Source of the DNA: Colivivens sp964537205
GTDB taxonomy: Bacteria > Bacteroidota > Bacteroidia > Bacteroidales > Bacteroidaceae
DNA: 31,350 bases
Direction of reading: 5' to 3'
Assembly (NCBI GenBank): GCA_964537205.1
Contig: CAZHZH010000025.1
Coordinates: 1 to 31,350, forward strand
Below are positions 1-7,816 of this stretch, in pieces. The notes below the pieces were generated by a model. The model had not been told where the DNA came from and did not search any database. It worked only from the letters and a program-made list of their open reading frames with translations. Position 1 is the stretch's first letter; each line of letters begins with the position of its first letter. Made by a program: the position numbers and the translations under genes.

Positions 1-1
1 T

Positions 2-17
2 TTGAAACATGTTTCAA
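2..17. repeat. 16-bp perfect palindrome
   Basis: The bases TTGAAACATGTTTCAA read the same on both strands. The site sits at the window edge, five bases before a second palindrome, so its relation to an upstream gene cannot be judged. It could be an operator or half of a terminator-like structure. Bases 44-136, downstream of both palindromes, show nothing recognisable. Confidence 0.5.
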
Positions 18-21
18 GCAC

Positions 22-43
22 CGTTCAGCCTTGGCTGAACGAT
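22..43. repeat. Interspersed palindromic repeat, copy 1
   Basis: Arms CGTTCAGCC and GGCTGAACG are separated by TT. The same 22 bases recur at 18996-19017, where the arms extend to 12 bp. Both copies are intergenic. This suggests a small REP-like repeat or a shared hairpin at transcript ends; the sequence gives no function. Confidence 0.6.
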
Positions 44-136
44 GAGGAAAGGGCATTATAAATTGAACGGCAAGCTGATATGATGTCCTGACGAATGCAA
101 TAACAACAAGACGGCAGGTTAGGTCACTCTCCCTTT

Positions 137-252
137 CGTCATCCCGACGACCGCAGGGAGGAGTGGATCTTCATAGCGGGCCCATAGCACAGTGGCAAAG
201 CACGATCATAGCGCACTGAGAATCCATTCGGCCCGGGGCCTTCGGAATGACG
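137..252. repeat. 116-bp foldback (MITE-like) element
   Basis: The left end (137-170, starting CGTCATCCCGA) and the reverse complement of the right end (220-252, starting CGTCATTCCGA) align over about 33 positions with about 24 identities, so the segment has long imperfect terminal inverted repeats around a 49-bp centre. It has no coding capacity. The right-end sequence recurs inverted at 17539-17563 (25 of 25 bases). This resembles a small non-autonomous foldback element or intergenic repeat family. No target-site duplication was identified, and the transposition inference is weak. Confidence 0.55.
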
Positions 253-273
253 ACTCTGTCCAAACAAGGGGGG

Positions 274-1482
274 TTAATACGTCCCGAGTCCGTTTACCGC
301 GTCTCTCAATTGGTCGAGTGCCTGCTTTATGATACTTCGCGGACTGCCCACGTTCATGCGCATGAATCCGTGTCCTTCTTTTTTTCCGAACATCTCACCG
401 TCGTTGAGTGCGAGGCGCGCCTTATTGATGAACAAGTCGAGTAATTGCTCGTGGGTGAGATTGAGCTTCCGGCAATTGAGCCATACGAGGTAGCTCGCCT
501 GTGGACGGATGGGCTTGATGGATGGGATGTACTTGTGGAAGTAGTCCATCAGGAAATTGATGTTGCCTTCGAGATAGGATATCATCTGGAGCCTCCATGG
601 CTCACCTTGTTGAAGTGCCGCTGTGGTGGCTATAGGGGCGAATATATGTTCCTCGTTGAGTTCGCAAGCCGCCATCCAGCCATAGAATTTCTTCCTTATC
701 CGCTCGTTTGGAACCACTGCCCACGAGCTGACTATGCCCGACATGTTGAACGTCTTTGATGGAGCGGAGAATACGATGGAACATTGGGCCGCCTCCTCGC
801 TGACCGACGCGAACGGGTGGTGCTTGTGCCCGAAAAGGGCCATGTCGCAGTGAATCTCATCGCTGACGACAATGAGGTTGTGGGTGACGGCGAAATGGGC
901 GAGTTTTCGCAGCGTCTCCGGACTCCATGTGATGCCAATGGGGTTGTGGGGGTTGGCAAGAACCAGCAGGCGGCACTTCTCGTCGTATACTTGTTCAAGA
1001 TTTTCGAAATCCATTTCGTAGCCTGTCAGTTCTCCATGCTCGTCGCAGATTTCCTTAAGCGGATTCCACACCACCTCGCGTCCCGCTCCCTGCGGTATGA
1101 GGCAGAACGGGTGGTAGATGGGCGGTTGCACGATTACTTTCTCGTCTTTTTCGGTAAGCGCGTAAATAGCCATGCCTATTCCCTTGACAATGCCGGGGAT
1201 ATAGCAAATCCAGTCTTCGCTGACATCCCATCCGTGGTGGTCGTTTATCCATTTCGCTATGACGCCCCAATATCCGGGAGGTGTTTTTGTATAACCAAAC
1301 AAGGAGTGTTCCAACCGCGCCTTCAACGCCCGGGTGATGAAGTCTGGCGTTTCCCAGTCCATATCCGCTATCCACATAGGGATGAGGTCGGTGCGCCCGA
1401 AGTCTTTTTGCAGGTCCGCGTGTTTTATGTCGCCACTTCCTGTCCTGTCGATGATTTTGTCGAAGTCGTATGTCATATTCAT
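274..1482 (-). CDS. MalY/PatB-type PLP-dependent C-S lyase / aminotransferase
   Basis: A 402-residue fold-type I PLP enzyme of the MalY/PatB group, which usually act as cystathionine beta-lyases or class I/II-like aminotransferases in the cytoplasm. The N-terminal part has the family-typical IPMWIADMDWETP stretch and a PPGYWG-like segment. NPHNPIG lies mid-protein, SDEIHCD carries the Asp that contacts the pyridine nitrogen, and SAPSKTFNMSG holds the Schiff-base lysine. Length is normal for the family. Two ATGs lie two codons apart (MNM), and the first is used here. A TAACTTTG -7 box on this strand lies 35 bases upstream. It is monocistronic and divergent from the GH30-like gene. Exact substrate (cystathionine, cysteine or another) cannot be decided from sequence. 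Confidence 0.9.
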   Translation of the reverse strand: MNMTYDFDKIIDRTGSGDIKHADLQKDFGRTDLIPMWIADMDWETPDFITRALKARLEHSLFGYTKTPPGYWGVIAKWINDHHGWDVSEDWICYIPGIVKGIGMAIYALTEKDEKVIVQPPIYHPFCLIPQGAGREVVWNPLKEICDEHGELTGYEMDFENLEQVYDEKCRLLVLANPHNPIGITWSPETLRKLAHFAVTHNLIVVSDEIHCDMALFGHKHHPFASVSEEAAQCSIVFSAPSKTFNMSGIVSSWAVVPNERIRKKFYGWMAACELNEEHIFAPIATTAALQQGEPWRLQMISYLEGNINFLMDYFHKYIPSIKPIRPQASYLVWLNCRKLNLTHEQLLDLFINKARLALNDGEMFGKKEGHGFMRMNVGSPRSIIKQALDQLRDAVNGLGTY

Positions 1483-1516
1483 TGTCTTTAGGTGGTTTGC
1501 GTGTTATTGCATGCCG

Positions 1517-1545
1517 CAAAGTTACAAAAAACTGGCAAGCAGGCA
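1517..1545 (-). promoter_or_regulatory. Bacteroidota-type promoter for the MalY/PatB gene
   Basis: On the minus strand TAACTTTG (1524 down to 1517) matches the -7 consensus TAnnTTTG, with TTG at 1545-1543 18 bases upstream as a possible -33 element. The -7 box lies 35 bases before the ATG at 1482. Confidence 0.6.
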
Positions 1546-1587
1546 ATGAGGCATATCTCAAATTTTTGTACTTTCTCCGATTCGATA

Positions 1588-1618
1588 TTAGTGATAATTG
1601 GATAATTTATTAACTTTG
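1588..1618 (+). promoter_or_regulatory. Promoter for the GH30-like gene
   Basis: TAACTTTG at 1611-1618 fits the TAnnTTTG -7 box exactly. TTAG at 1588-1591, 19 bases upstream, is a one-mismatch -33 TTTG. The ATG at 1645 follows after 26 bases, giving a short leader. Confidence 0.6.
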
Positions 1619-1644
1619 CACCGTATAAACTCTTTTATATCTGT

Positions 1645-4395
1645 ATGGACAACAAAATATTATCGGGCAGTGCAGGCATGGCTGTATTGTTATGGCTGAC
1701 TTGCATGCCGGGGATTCAGGCGCAAACAGGTGCGGACTACTTAAGGGCGTATGACGCGAGTGATTGTACCATTGTGTTTGATGTGAACGCTGAAGGAAAG
1801 GCTTTCAGCGTGAATTGGGGCATGGATACGGCATGGGACAATGAGGCGAACGTGCGAAGGGGAGTGAACCATATTGGAAAAGAAAACTTAAGCACCGGGC
1901 GTTTGTCCTTCCAGCCCACGTACCTCGTGACGACTAATGCCGACGGCAGCTACGAACTGTCAACGGAACAGAAAACGGCGTTGCGAAACCGTATAACGCA
2001 CTTGAAGTTGACGGGTGTGACACAAGCCAACATCAATTGTGACAACGCCGCGGCGCTTGACACTCTTTCCGACGGCACGACTGGCTTCCAGAATTATACG
2101 CGCAAGACGGAGGAATGGTACAAGCTCATCAAGGCAAGTGTCGAGTATTGCCAGGATAACGGGATTGACATCATATCGATCTCACCATACAACGAACCCG
2201 ATTACGATGAGAACCGATATTGGTGGAAAGAAGATTTCCTTGAGATTTGCAGGCTGATCCGCGCCGACTCGTTCTTTGATGGAATACGCCTGTGCGGAGG
2301 CAACACGCTCAACTGCGACCGCGCATGGGACTGGTATGAGGATTTGCGCGAATATCTTGAAGAGGGGAACACGCACCAGCTGGCAGGCTCGTTTGACAAC
2401 TATGCGGATTTTTTTACAAAGGTGCGGGCTGACGGCCGCATGGCGACCAACGATGAATTGCACAATGTGGGCGAGGCGATAGTCGGCGTAAACTATGGAA
2501 TGCAAACCGGTATCTGGTGGGGCTTCGACGCGAGGGCGAGAGGACAGTTTTGCAAAGACAGTCAGGAGGGCTCACGGATTGGTTATGGGGAAGACCGTAA
2601 GCATTGGACGAGCGGAGCCGTGTACCGTAACGACTCCACAGGAGAGGTGCACGCCTACCTTGGATCGTCGGAGCGGCAGGCGAACAACTCTTCGTACACA
2701 TTCGTGAGCAAGGAAAAGGACGTGTATTTCGGAGGGCATGGTCCTACACGCCACCTTGTATATGAAATACCTGGCGGAACCAGTTATCAGAATGGTCAGA
2801 CGGGAGCAGAGCTGCTTGTTGACGTAACGTGGGGAGAGGATGTGCAGCCCGACACCATTAACGGCACTTACCAATTGATGAACCGCAGTGCGCGACGGGT
2901 GCTGAGCACTGCCTCCACGAATCCTACAAGCGGAACGAATGTGTGCATCAAGACAAAGACGAACAATACATACGATGATTGGAAGGTGGAACCCGTGAGC
3001 GCGCGAGTGGGAGGAGATTTCAGTTACTTCACTATCCGCAACGCGTTCAATTCGCTTCCAATTGATGTTTGGAATTGGTCGCTTTCGTCGGGAGGGGATG
3101 TCAGGCTGTATGACGGAGGCTGCGGCGACAACGAGCAGTGGTTTTTGAAATACGCGGGTGATGGCTATTATTATATTATAAGCCGGTACAGCAACTTGTA
3201 TCTTACCGCCGAGTCTACTGGCAACGCAAGCAATGTGGGGCAGGCGGCTCTTGCGTTGTCTGATGCCAAACGCCGTTTGCAGCAATGGAAAATCATTCCT
3301 GTCGACGCTGCCACGGAAACCACGGCTCCTGCCGCTCCCGTGGGATTGTCTGCCACAGGCCGTTCCGCCTCGATAAGGCTTGAATGGACCGCGAACGCAG
3401 AAGACGACGTCAACGGCTACATGGTTCTGAGGGCTGATTCTACGGGCGAATGGAACACGATAGCGCGGAAGATAAAAGCTTGTTCATATATTGACAACAA
3501 TTGTGTGACGGGTCAAGCATACAAATATAAGATAAAGGCGATTGACTACAGTGACAACATCTCTGCTGCAAGCGAGGCGGTCGAGGCGGAAACGTCTGGT
3601 GAGTTTGCAATGGTCGCACAGTGGGAGTTCGAAGGGGATTTGAATGACAACAGTGAGAACCAGTTCAACGCAAAGGCGGGAGGAAATGAAAAATACACCA
3701 CACTTGCCGCATTGGTGAAGTCGGGAAAACGCAGCCTCAGCCTTGACGGGACATCGTTCGTGCAACTGCCCTATGAAGTGGCTAACAGCGAAGAGTTGAC
3801 GATAGCCGCATGGGTGCGGTGGACGGGAAGTTCGTCGGGTTCATGGCAGCGCATATTCGATTTCGGCACATCGACTGAACGGTACATGTATCTCACACCG
3901 AGTAGCGATAATTCCACAATGCGGTTTTGCATGAAGAATGGTGGCGAGGAACAATATCTTGACGGACCGCGAATGGGTACGGGTTGGAGACACGTGGCGG
4001 TCAGTATTGGAAAACAATGTGTGAGAATGTATGTTGACGGTGAATGTGTGGCAGAGTCGTCGGATATGACAATCAGACCTTCCGACATACGCCCCGTGCT
4101 GAACTATGTCGGCAGAAGCCAGTTCGCTTCCGATCCGATGTTCCGCGGCGGCATCGACGACCTGCGAATTTACAATCACGAACTGTCTGCTAAAGCTGTG
4201 ACGAACTTGGCGTCAGGAGTGCGTGAGGATGTCAATGCGGACGGCTCGGTTGATACGCAAGACGCGTTGATTGTATATGAGCAAATACAAAATGCGACTA
4301 GTAATAATAGTAATGTATCGTATGACGTAAACTCTGACGGGACGATTGATACGCAGGACGTATTGCAGATTTACAACTATTTGCGAAGCGAATAA
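1645..4395 (+). CDS. Secreted modular GH30-like glycosidase with ricin-like, FN3, LamG and dockerin-like modules
   Basis: A 916-residue exported protein. Residues 1-26 are a signal peptide ending IQAQ. Residues ~30-390 resemble a clan GH-A (GH30-like) TIM barrel: SISPYNEPDY (~residue 180) carries the Asn-Glu acid/base pair, and Glu in NDELHNVGEA is a candidate nucleophile. Next come a ricin-type beta-trefoil (~405-552, QWF/QWK motifs), an FN3 domain (~560-652), a LamG/concanavalin-like domain (~655-857) and a C-terminal pair of calcium-loop segments DVNADGSVDTQD and DVNSDGTIDTQD (~860-916), as in dockerin type I. The neighbour is a GH78 rhamnosidase, so a plant or host glycan is a likely substrate. 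Family assignment rests on the NEP motif and domain order; the true family could be another clan GH-A member. The last codons overlap the first 77-bp repeat. Confidence 0.8.
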   Translation: MDNKILSGSAGMAVLLWLTCMPGIQAQTGADYLRAYDASDCTIVFDVNAEGKAFSVNWGMDTAWDNEANVRRGVNHIGKENLSTGRLSFQPTYLVTTNADGSYELSTEQKTALRNRITHLKLTGVTQANINCDNAAALDTLSDGTTGFQNYTRKTEEWYKLIKASVEYCQDNGIDIISISPYNEPDYDENRYWWKEDFLEICRLIRADSFFDGIRLCGGNTLNCDRAWDWYEDLREYLEEGNTHQLAGSFDNYADFFTKVRADGRMATNDELHNVGEAIVGVNYGMQTGIWWGFDARARGQFCKDSQEGSRIGYGEDRKHWTSGAVYRNDSTGEVHAYLGSSERQANNSSYTFVSKEKDVYFGGHGPTRHLVYEIPGGTSYQNGQTGAELLVDVTWGEDVQPDTINGTYQLMNRSARRVLSTASTNPTSGTNVCIKTKTNNTYDDWKVEPVSARVGGDFSYFTIRNAFNSLPIDVWNWSLSSGGDVRLYDGGCGDNEQWFLKYAGDGYYYIISRYSNLYLTAESTGNASNVGQAALALSDAKRRLQQWKIIPVDAATETTAPAAPVGLSATGRSASIRLEWTANAEDDVNGYMVLRADSTGEWNTIARKIKACSYIDNNCVTGQAYKYKIKAIDYSDNISAASEAVEAETSGEFAMVAQWEFEGDLNDNSENQFNAKAGGNEKYTTLAALVKSGKRSLSLDGTSFVQLPYEVANSEELTIAAWVRWTGSSSGSWQRIFDFGTSTERYMYLTPSSDNSTMRFCMKNGGEEQYLDGPRMGTGWRHVAVSIGKQCVRMYVDGECVAESSDMTIRPSDIRPVLNYVGRSQFASDPMFRGGIDDLRIYNHELSAKAVTNLASGVREDVNADGSVDTQDALIVYEQIQNATSNNSNVSYDVNSDGTIDTQDVLQIYNYLRSE

Positions 4396-4624
4396 TCGTG
4401 CAAGTCAGATGAGCAGAGCCAAACTTGCTTGAGCTATGCCATGACGCGGCCGATTGCCTGCGAAGCGAATAATCGTGCAAGTCAGATGAGCAGAGCCAAA
4501 CTTGCTTGAGCTATGCCATGACGCGGCCGATTGCCTGCGAAGCGAATAATCGTGCAAGTCAGATGAGCAGAGCCAAGCTTGCTTGAGCTATGCCATGACG
4601 CGGCCGATTACCTGCGAAGCGAAT
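4383..4624. repeat. Tandem array of three 77-bp repeats plus an 11-bp partial
   Basis: Units start at 4383, 4460 and 4537, each exactly 77 bp, followed by GCGAAGCGAAT at 4614-4624. Units 1 and 2 are identical as read; unit 3 has small substitutions (AAGCTTGC for AAACTTGC, ATTACCT for ATTGCCT). The array begins inside the final codons (LRSE-stop) of the GH30-like gene and fills most of the 323-bp gap to the GH78 gene. Each unit has an internal GCAAGT/ACTTGC inverted pair that could form a stem. 77 is not a multiple of 3 and there is no open frame across the array. There are no spacers, so it is not CRISPR. The remaining bases 4625-4718 hold a small ACGG-GAAA-CCGT hairpin and no TAnnTTTG box. 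Confidence 0.9.
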
Positions 4625-4718
4625 GACGGCTAAACCAAAATGGAGAAAACCAATCATAGAGTAAACGGGAAACCGTGACGACTAAACTTCTTGTACAACC
4701 TATTTAAACGCTTATAAA

Positions 4719-7517
4719 ATGAATATGAAGAGACTGACTTTGATTGTCTTTGTGACGGTGTGCCAGATAGCGGCTTGGGCCGCCGGACTTACTGTGACCA
4801 ACTTAAGAGTGGATGGAGTGGTTGATCCTCTTGGAATTGATAAGGAGCAGCCTCTGTTTTCGTGGACTGTGGCCGATGGTGAGCTGAAAGGAGTGAAACA
4901 AGTGTCGTTCCGTGTACAGATCTATACAGACCCGCGATGCACCAAGCGTGTTTGGAACTCGAAGTCACAAATGAGTACCGACTCATGGATTCTGGCTCCG
5001 GCTTTACGTGGCGACGGAACACGCTACTATTGGACGGTGACCGTAATCGATAACAAAGGAAGGACTTGCATATCGAAACCCGCCACTTTCGTCATGGGAC
5101 TGAGCGACATTGGATGGAGTGACGCCCAATGGCTGCAAGGCGACCGGCTTGAGTGGGAAACGCAAACCGGGGCTCCGCTGCTGCGAAAGTCATTCGACAT
5201 CGGGAAGAAGAAAATCTTGAAGGCGCGTGTGTTTGCAACGTCGCTTGGAATATTCAACCTGTACTTGAATGGCCGGCGTGTGGGTAGAGAAGACGGTAAC
5301 GGAGATCTCGTGTATGATGAACTTACGCCTGGATGTGTCGACCTGCGGAAGGAAGTGCCATACGTGACCTTCGACGTTACAGACCAATTGGTGAAGGGTG
5401 AGAACATGATTGGCGCACAATTGACCAACGGATGGTGGAGCGGGGAAATCGCCGCAAACATCTATAAGAAACCGCGGCTCGCTTTCATGGCGAAGATATA
5501 CGTCATGTATTCCGATAGTACAGAGGCCTCGTTCGTGACTGATGAAACGTGGCAGACCAACAATTGTGGTCCCGTCTTATACGGCGACATATATAATGGA
5601 GAATCTTACGATGGGCGTAAGGACTATCGTTGGGCGGCTGTCGGAGACGTGTCGGAAGGATGGCGACCGGCAACTATAACGTCTTTCAATGGCAACGTAA
5701 CAGGTTTCAACGGACCAAAGGTCATTATACGTCCGGAGTACAACCAAACGGTGAAAAAGGTAACAGTATGGGAGGATACCAAGCAAACGGGTACCACGTA
5801 TGGGGAGATTGTCGTGAAAAGCAACCCAACGTTGTCGGGCGACAAGAATGGATTCGTACTGCACAAGGGTGAAACAGCCATATTCGACCTTGGGCAAAAT
5901 ATGGTGGGAGTGCCTGAGCTGACGGTTAAAGGGGCGGCGGGTACGGAGATAACTTGCCGGTTTGGCGAGATGTTGAACGACAACGGAGCCGCGGAGCATA
6001 AGGATGACGGTCCCGCAGGTAGTGTGTGGACTTACAATATGCGCACCGCGAACACCACGTTGCGTTATATACTCGGAGGCTCTGAGAAGGGCGAAAGCTA
6101 CCATCCGACTCAAACCTTCTATGGATTCCGCTATGTTTCCATGACCGCCACAGACGATGTTACCATACTCGACCTCAAGGGGTTGTCAATAGGATCAGAC
6201 CTCGACGAATATGGAACATTCGAATGCAGCGACGAGAGTGTCAACCAGCTCTACCGCAATATCAGATGGAGTGCGCGGGGCAACTTCCTTAGCATACCAA
6301 CCGATTGCCCTCAGCGCGACGAGCGACTCGGATGGAGCGGCGACACCCAGATATTCTGTCGTACAGCGTGCTATAATGCCGACATGCGCTCGTTTTATCA
6401 CAAGTGGATGCGAGATTTGCGTAATTGCCAGCGTGAGGACGGAGCGGTTCCCGATGTCGCCCCGCTCGGACGTTACGGAGGCTATGGCAACGCTGCGTGG
6501 GGCGATGCCATGATAATTGTTCCTTGGACCGTGTACCTTATGTATAACGACACGGAAATACTCGATGAAAACTACGACGCCATGCAGCTTTACATGACCT
6601 GGCTGCAATCGAACATCGACGAAAAGTATTCATACAATGGTGCGGGAACCGCCTATGGCGACTGGCTCGCTTATGAACCTCTTGACGCCCGTTATGTCAG
6701 TGTATGCTATTACGCTTACGTCGCCGATCTTATGGCGCGTATCAGCATAGCCCTCGGAAAGGAAGACGAGCCCGACCAGTACAACGCGCTCGCAAGTGCC
6801 ATTCGTGAGGAGTTCAGAGACAGATATGTAGTCGGCGGGCACCTCGTACATAAAACCCAGACCGCGTATGTGCTGGCGTTACATTTCAACATGCTTGAGG
6901 CAGGCGTGCAATATGAGAATGCGATAAAGGAACTGCGCGAGAAAATCGTGGAGAACGGATACCGGCTGTCTACCGGCTTCGTCGGCACAGCCTACTTGTG
7001 CACCACTCTCTCTGAATACGGGATGAACGACCTTGCTTATGATCTGCTCCTGCAACGCGGCAATCCGAGCTGGCTTTACGAGGTGGACAACGGGGCGACA
7101 ACCGTATGGGAGCGTTGGGACTCATTTAAGGACGGTGAGGGATTCAACAAGCATGAATGGAACATGAACTCATTCAACCACTACGCCTATGGCGTGATTG
7201 GAGAATGGCTGTACCGTGACATGTTGGGCATAAGCGCCGACTATGAGGATCCCGGATTCCATCATGTCATCATAGCCCCTAAACCGGATATGCGCGGTGA
7301 GAAAGAGCTGCCTGAAGGTCAGAAACGCATTGATTGGGCTCGTGGAAGCACTGAAACTCCATACGGCGTCGTGTCGGTTGAGTGGAGGCGCGACAAGGGC
7401 GGAGAAATCAAGTATGCCATTACCGTACCGTTTAACACGACGGCGACATTCTACCAAATGCAAGCCGACGGCACGACAAAGACCATTGAACTTGAAACAG
7501 GCAGATGGAGTTTTTAA
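4719..7517 (+). CDS. Secreted GH78 alpha-L-rhamnosidase
   Basis: A 932-residue exo-acting enzyme expected to release terminal alpha-L-rhamnose by inversion, exported by a signal peptide (residues 1-22, ending AAWAAG). The N-terminal beta domains carry the GH78-typical VTNLRVDGVVDPLGID and QPLFSW segments (residues ~25-50) and LTNGWWSGE. The (alpha/alpha)6 catalytic domain has TDCPQRDERLGWSGD (~527-541), which contains the conserved acidic residues including the general-acid Glu, and WERWDSF (~796-802) with the second conserved Glu. A C-terminal beta-sandwich follows. Length is normal. MNM gives two possible starts two codons apart; the first is taken. No Bacteroidota -7 box was found in the preceding 323 bp, so co-transcription with the GH30-like gene through the repeats is possible. 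Confidence 0.93.
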   Translation: MNMKRLTLIVFVTVCQIAAWAAGLTVTNLRVDGVVDPLGIDKEQPLFSWTVADGELKGVKQVSFRVQIYTDPRCTKRVWNSKSQMSTDSWILAPALRGDGTRYYWTVTVIDNKGRTCISKPATFVMGLSDIGWSDAQWLQGDRLEWETQTGAPLLRKSFDIGKKKILKARVFATSLGIFNLYLNGRRVGREDGNGDLVYDELTPGCVDLRKEVPYVTFDVTDQLVKGENMIGAQLTNGWWSGEIAANIYKKPRLAFMAKIYVMYSDSTEASFVTDETWQTNNCGPVLYGDIYNGESYDGRKDYRWAAVGDVSEGWRPATITSFNGNVTGFNGPKVIIRPEYNQTVKKVTVWEDTKQTGTTYGEIVVKSNPTLSGDKNGFVLHKGETAIFDLGQNMVGVPELTVKGAAGTEITCRFGEMLNDNGAAEHKDDGPAGSVWTYNMRTANTTLRYILGGSEKGESYHPTQTFYGFRYVSMTATDDVTILDLKGLSIGSDLDEYGTFECSDESVNQLYRNIRWSARGNFLSIPTDCPQRDERLGWSGDTQIFCRTACYNADMRSFYHKWMRDLRNCQREDGAVPDVAPLGRYGGYGNAAWGDAMIIVPWTVYLMYNDTEILDENYDAMQLYMTWLQSNIDEKYSYNGAGTAYGDWLAYEPLDARYVSVCYYAYVADLMARISIALGKEDEPDQYNALASAIREEFRDRYVVGGHLVHKTQTAYVLALHFNMLEAGVQYENAIKELREKIVENGYRLSTGFVGTAYLCTTLSEYGMNDLAYDLLLQRGNPSWLYEVDNGATTVWERWDSFKDGEGFNKHEWNMNSFNHYAYGVIGEWLYRDMLGISADYEDPGFHHVIIAPKPDMRGEKELPEGQKRIDWARGSTETPYGVVSVEWRRDKGGEIKYAITVPFNTTATFYQMQADGTTKTIELETGRWSF

Positions 7518-7530
7518 ACGTGATGAGCGG

Positions 7531-7566
7531 TCAGTCCAATCAGCCGAATGAGTCTGATTGGACTGA
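7531..7566. terminator. Stem-loop after the GH78 gene
   Basis: A perfect 13-bp inverted repeat (TCAGTCCAATCAG at 7531-7543 and CTGATTGGACTGA at 7554-7566) with a 10-base loop lies 13 bases after the stop. No T-run follows, so it is not a textbook intrinsic terminator. It may be an mRNA 3'-end stabiliser or a repeat-derived structure, because related TCTGA/CCAAT words continue to about 7587. Confidence 0.45.
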
Positions 7567-7655
7567 TTAGGCCAGTCTGACCAATCCACAACATCCAAAA
7601 CACCTCTAATATCAATTTTTTTTGCCTGCCAAGTACGGCGGAACAAACAATTTAC

Positions 7656-7663
7656 TATCTTTG
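7656..7663 (+). promoter_or_regulatory. -7 box of the thiamin-uptake operon
   Basis: TATCTTTG matches the TAnnTTTG consensus. It lies about 15 bases before the riboswitch, as needed for a leader that contains the whole aptamer. No convincing -33 TTTG lies at 19-21 bases. Confidence 0.55.
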
Positions 7664-7677
7664 CACTCGAATTTTAA

Positions 7678-7765
7678 CTAAAGGGGTGCTGGTGCCGCTT
7701 TGTGCGCCAAGCTGAGAATATACCCGTTGACCTGATGCAGATAATGCTGCCGTAGGGATGATTAG
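7678..7765 (+). promoter_or_regulatory. TPP (THI-box) riboswitch
   Basis: The leader contains the core motifs in the right order: GGGGTGC (7683-7689), GCTGAGA (7711-7717), ATACCCG, ACCTGATGCAG (7730-7740), ATAATGCTGCCGTAGGGA (7741-7758). CTAA (7678-7681) can pair with TTAG (7762-7765) as P1. Such aptamers bind thiamin pyrophosphate and usually repress downstream genes. The two genes that follow are thiamin-transport candidates, which agrees. No T-tailed hairpin lies between the aptamer and the ATG at 7817, so control of translation is more likely than attenuation (inference). Confidence 0.95.
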
Positions 7766-7816
7766 ATAGATTCTGCGTACTCCTTTACAAGTGTTTAATC
7801 TTTAGTTAAATCAATT

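Noticed and set aside
784..1491. 235-codon open frame antisense to the MalY/PatB gene
   Set aside because: It is a shadow of a well-recognised enzyme gene, has no domain signature and no promoter.
4219..4395. Evidence for a true cellulosome
   Set aside because: Only one dockerin-like module is present and no cohesin is seen; similar C-terminal modules occur in Bacteroidales without cellulosomes.
4383..4624. CRISPR array or tandem tRNA genes (77 bp is tRNA-sized)
   Set aside because: Units are contiguous without spacers, and they lack the T-loop GTTCRA motif and a cloverleaf.
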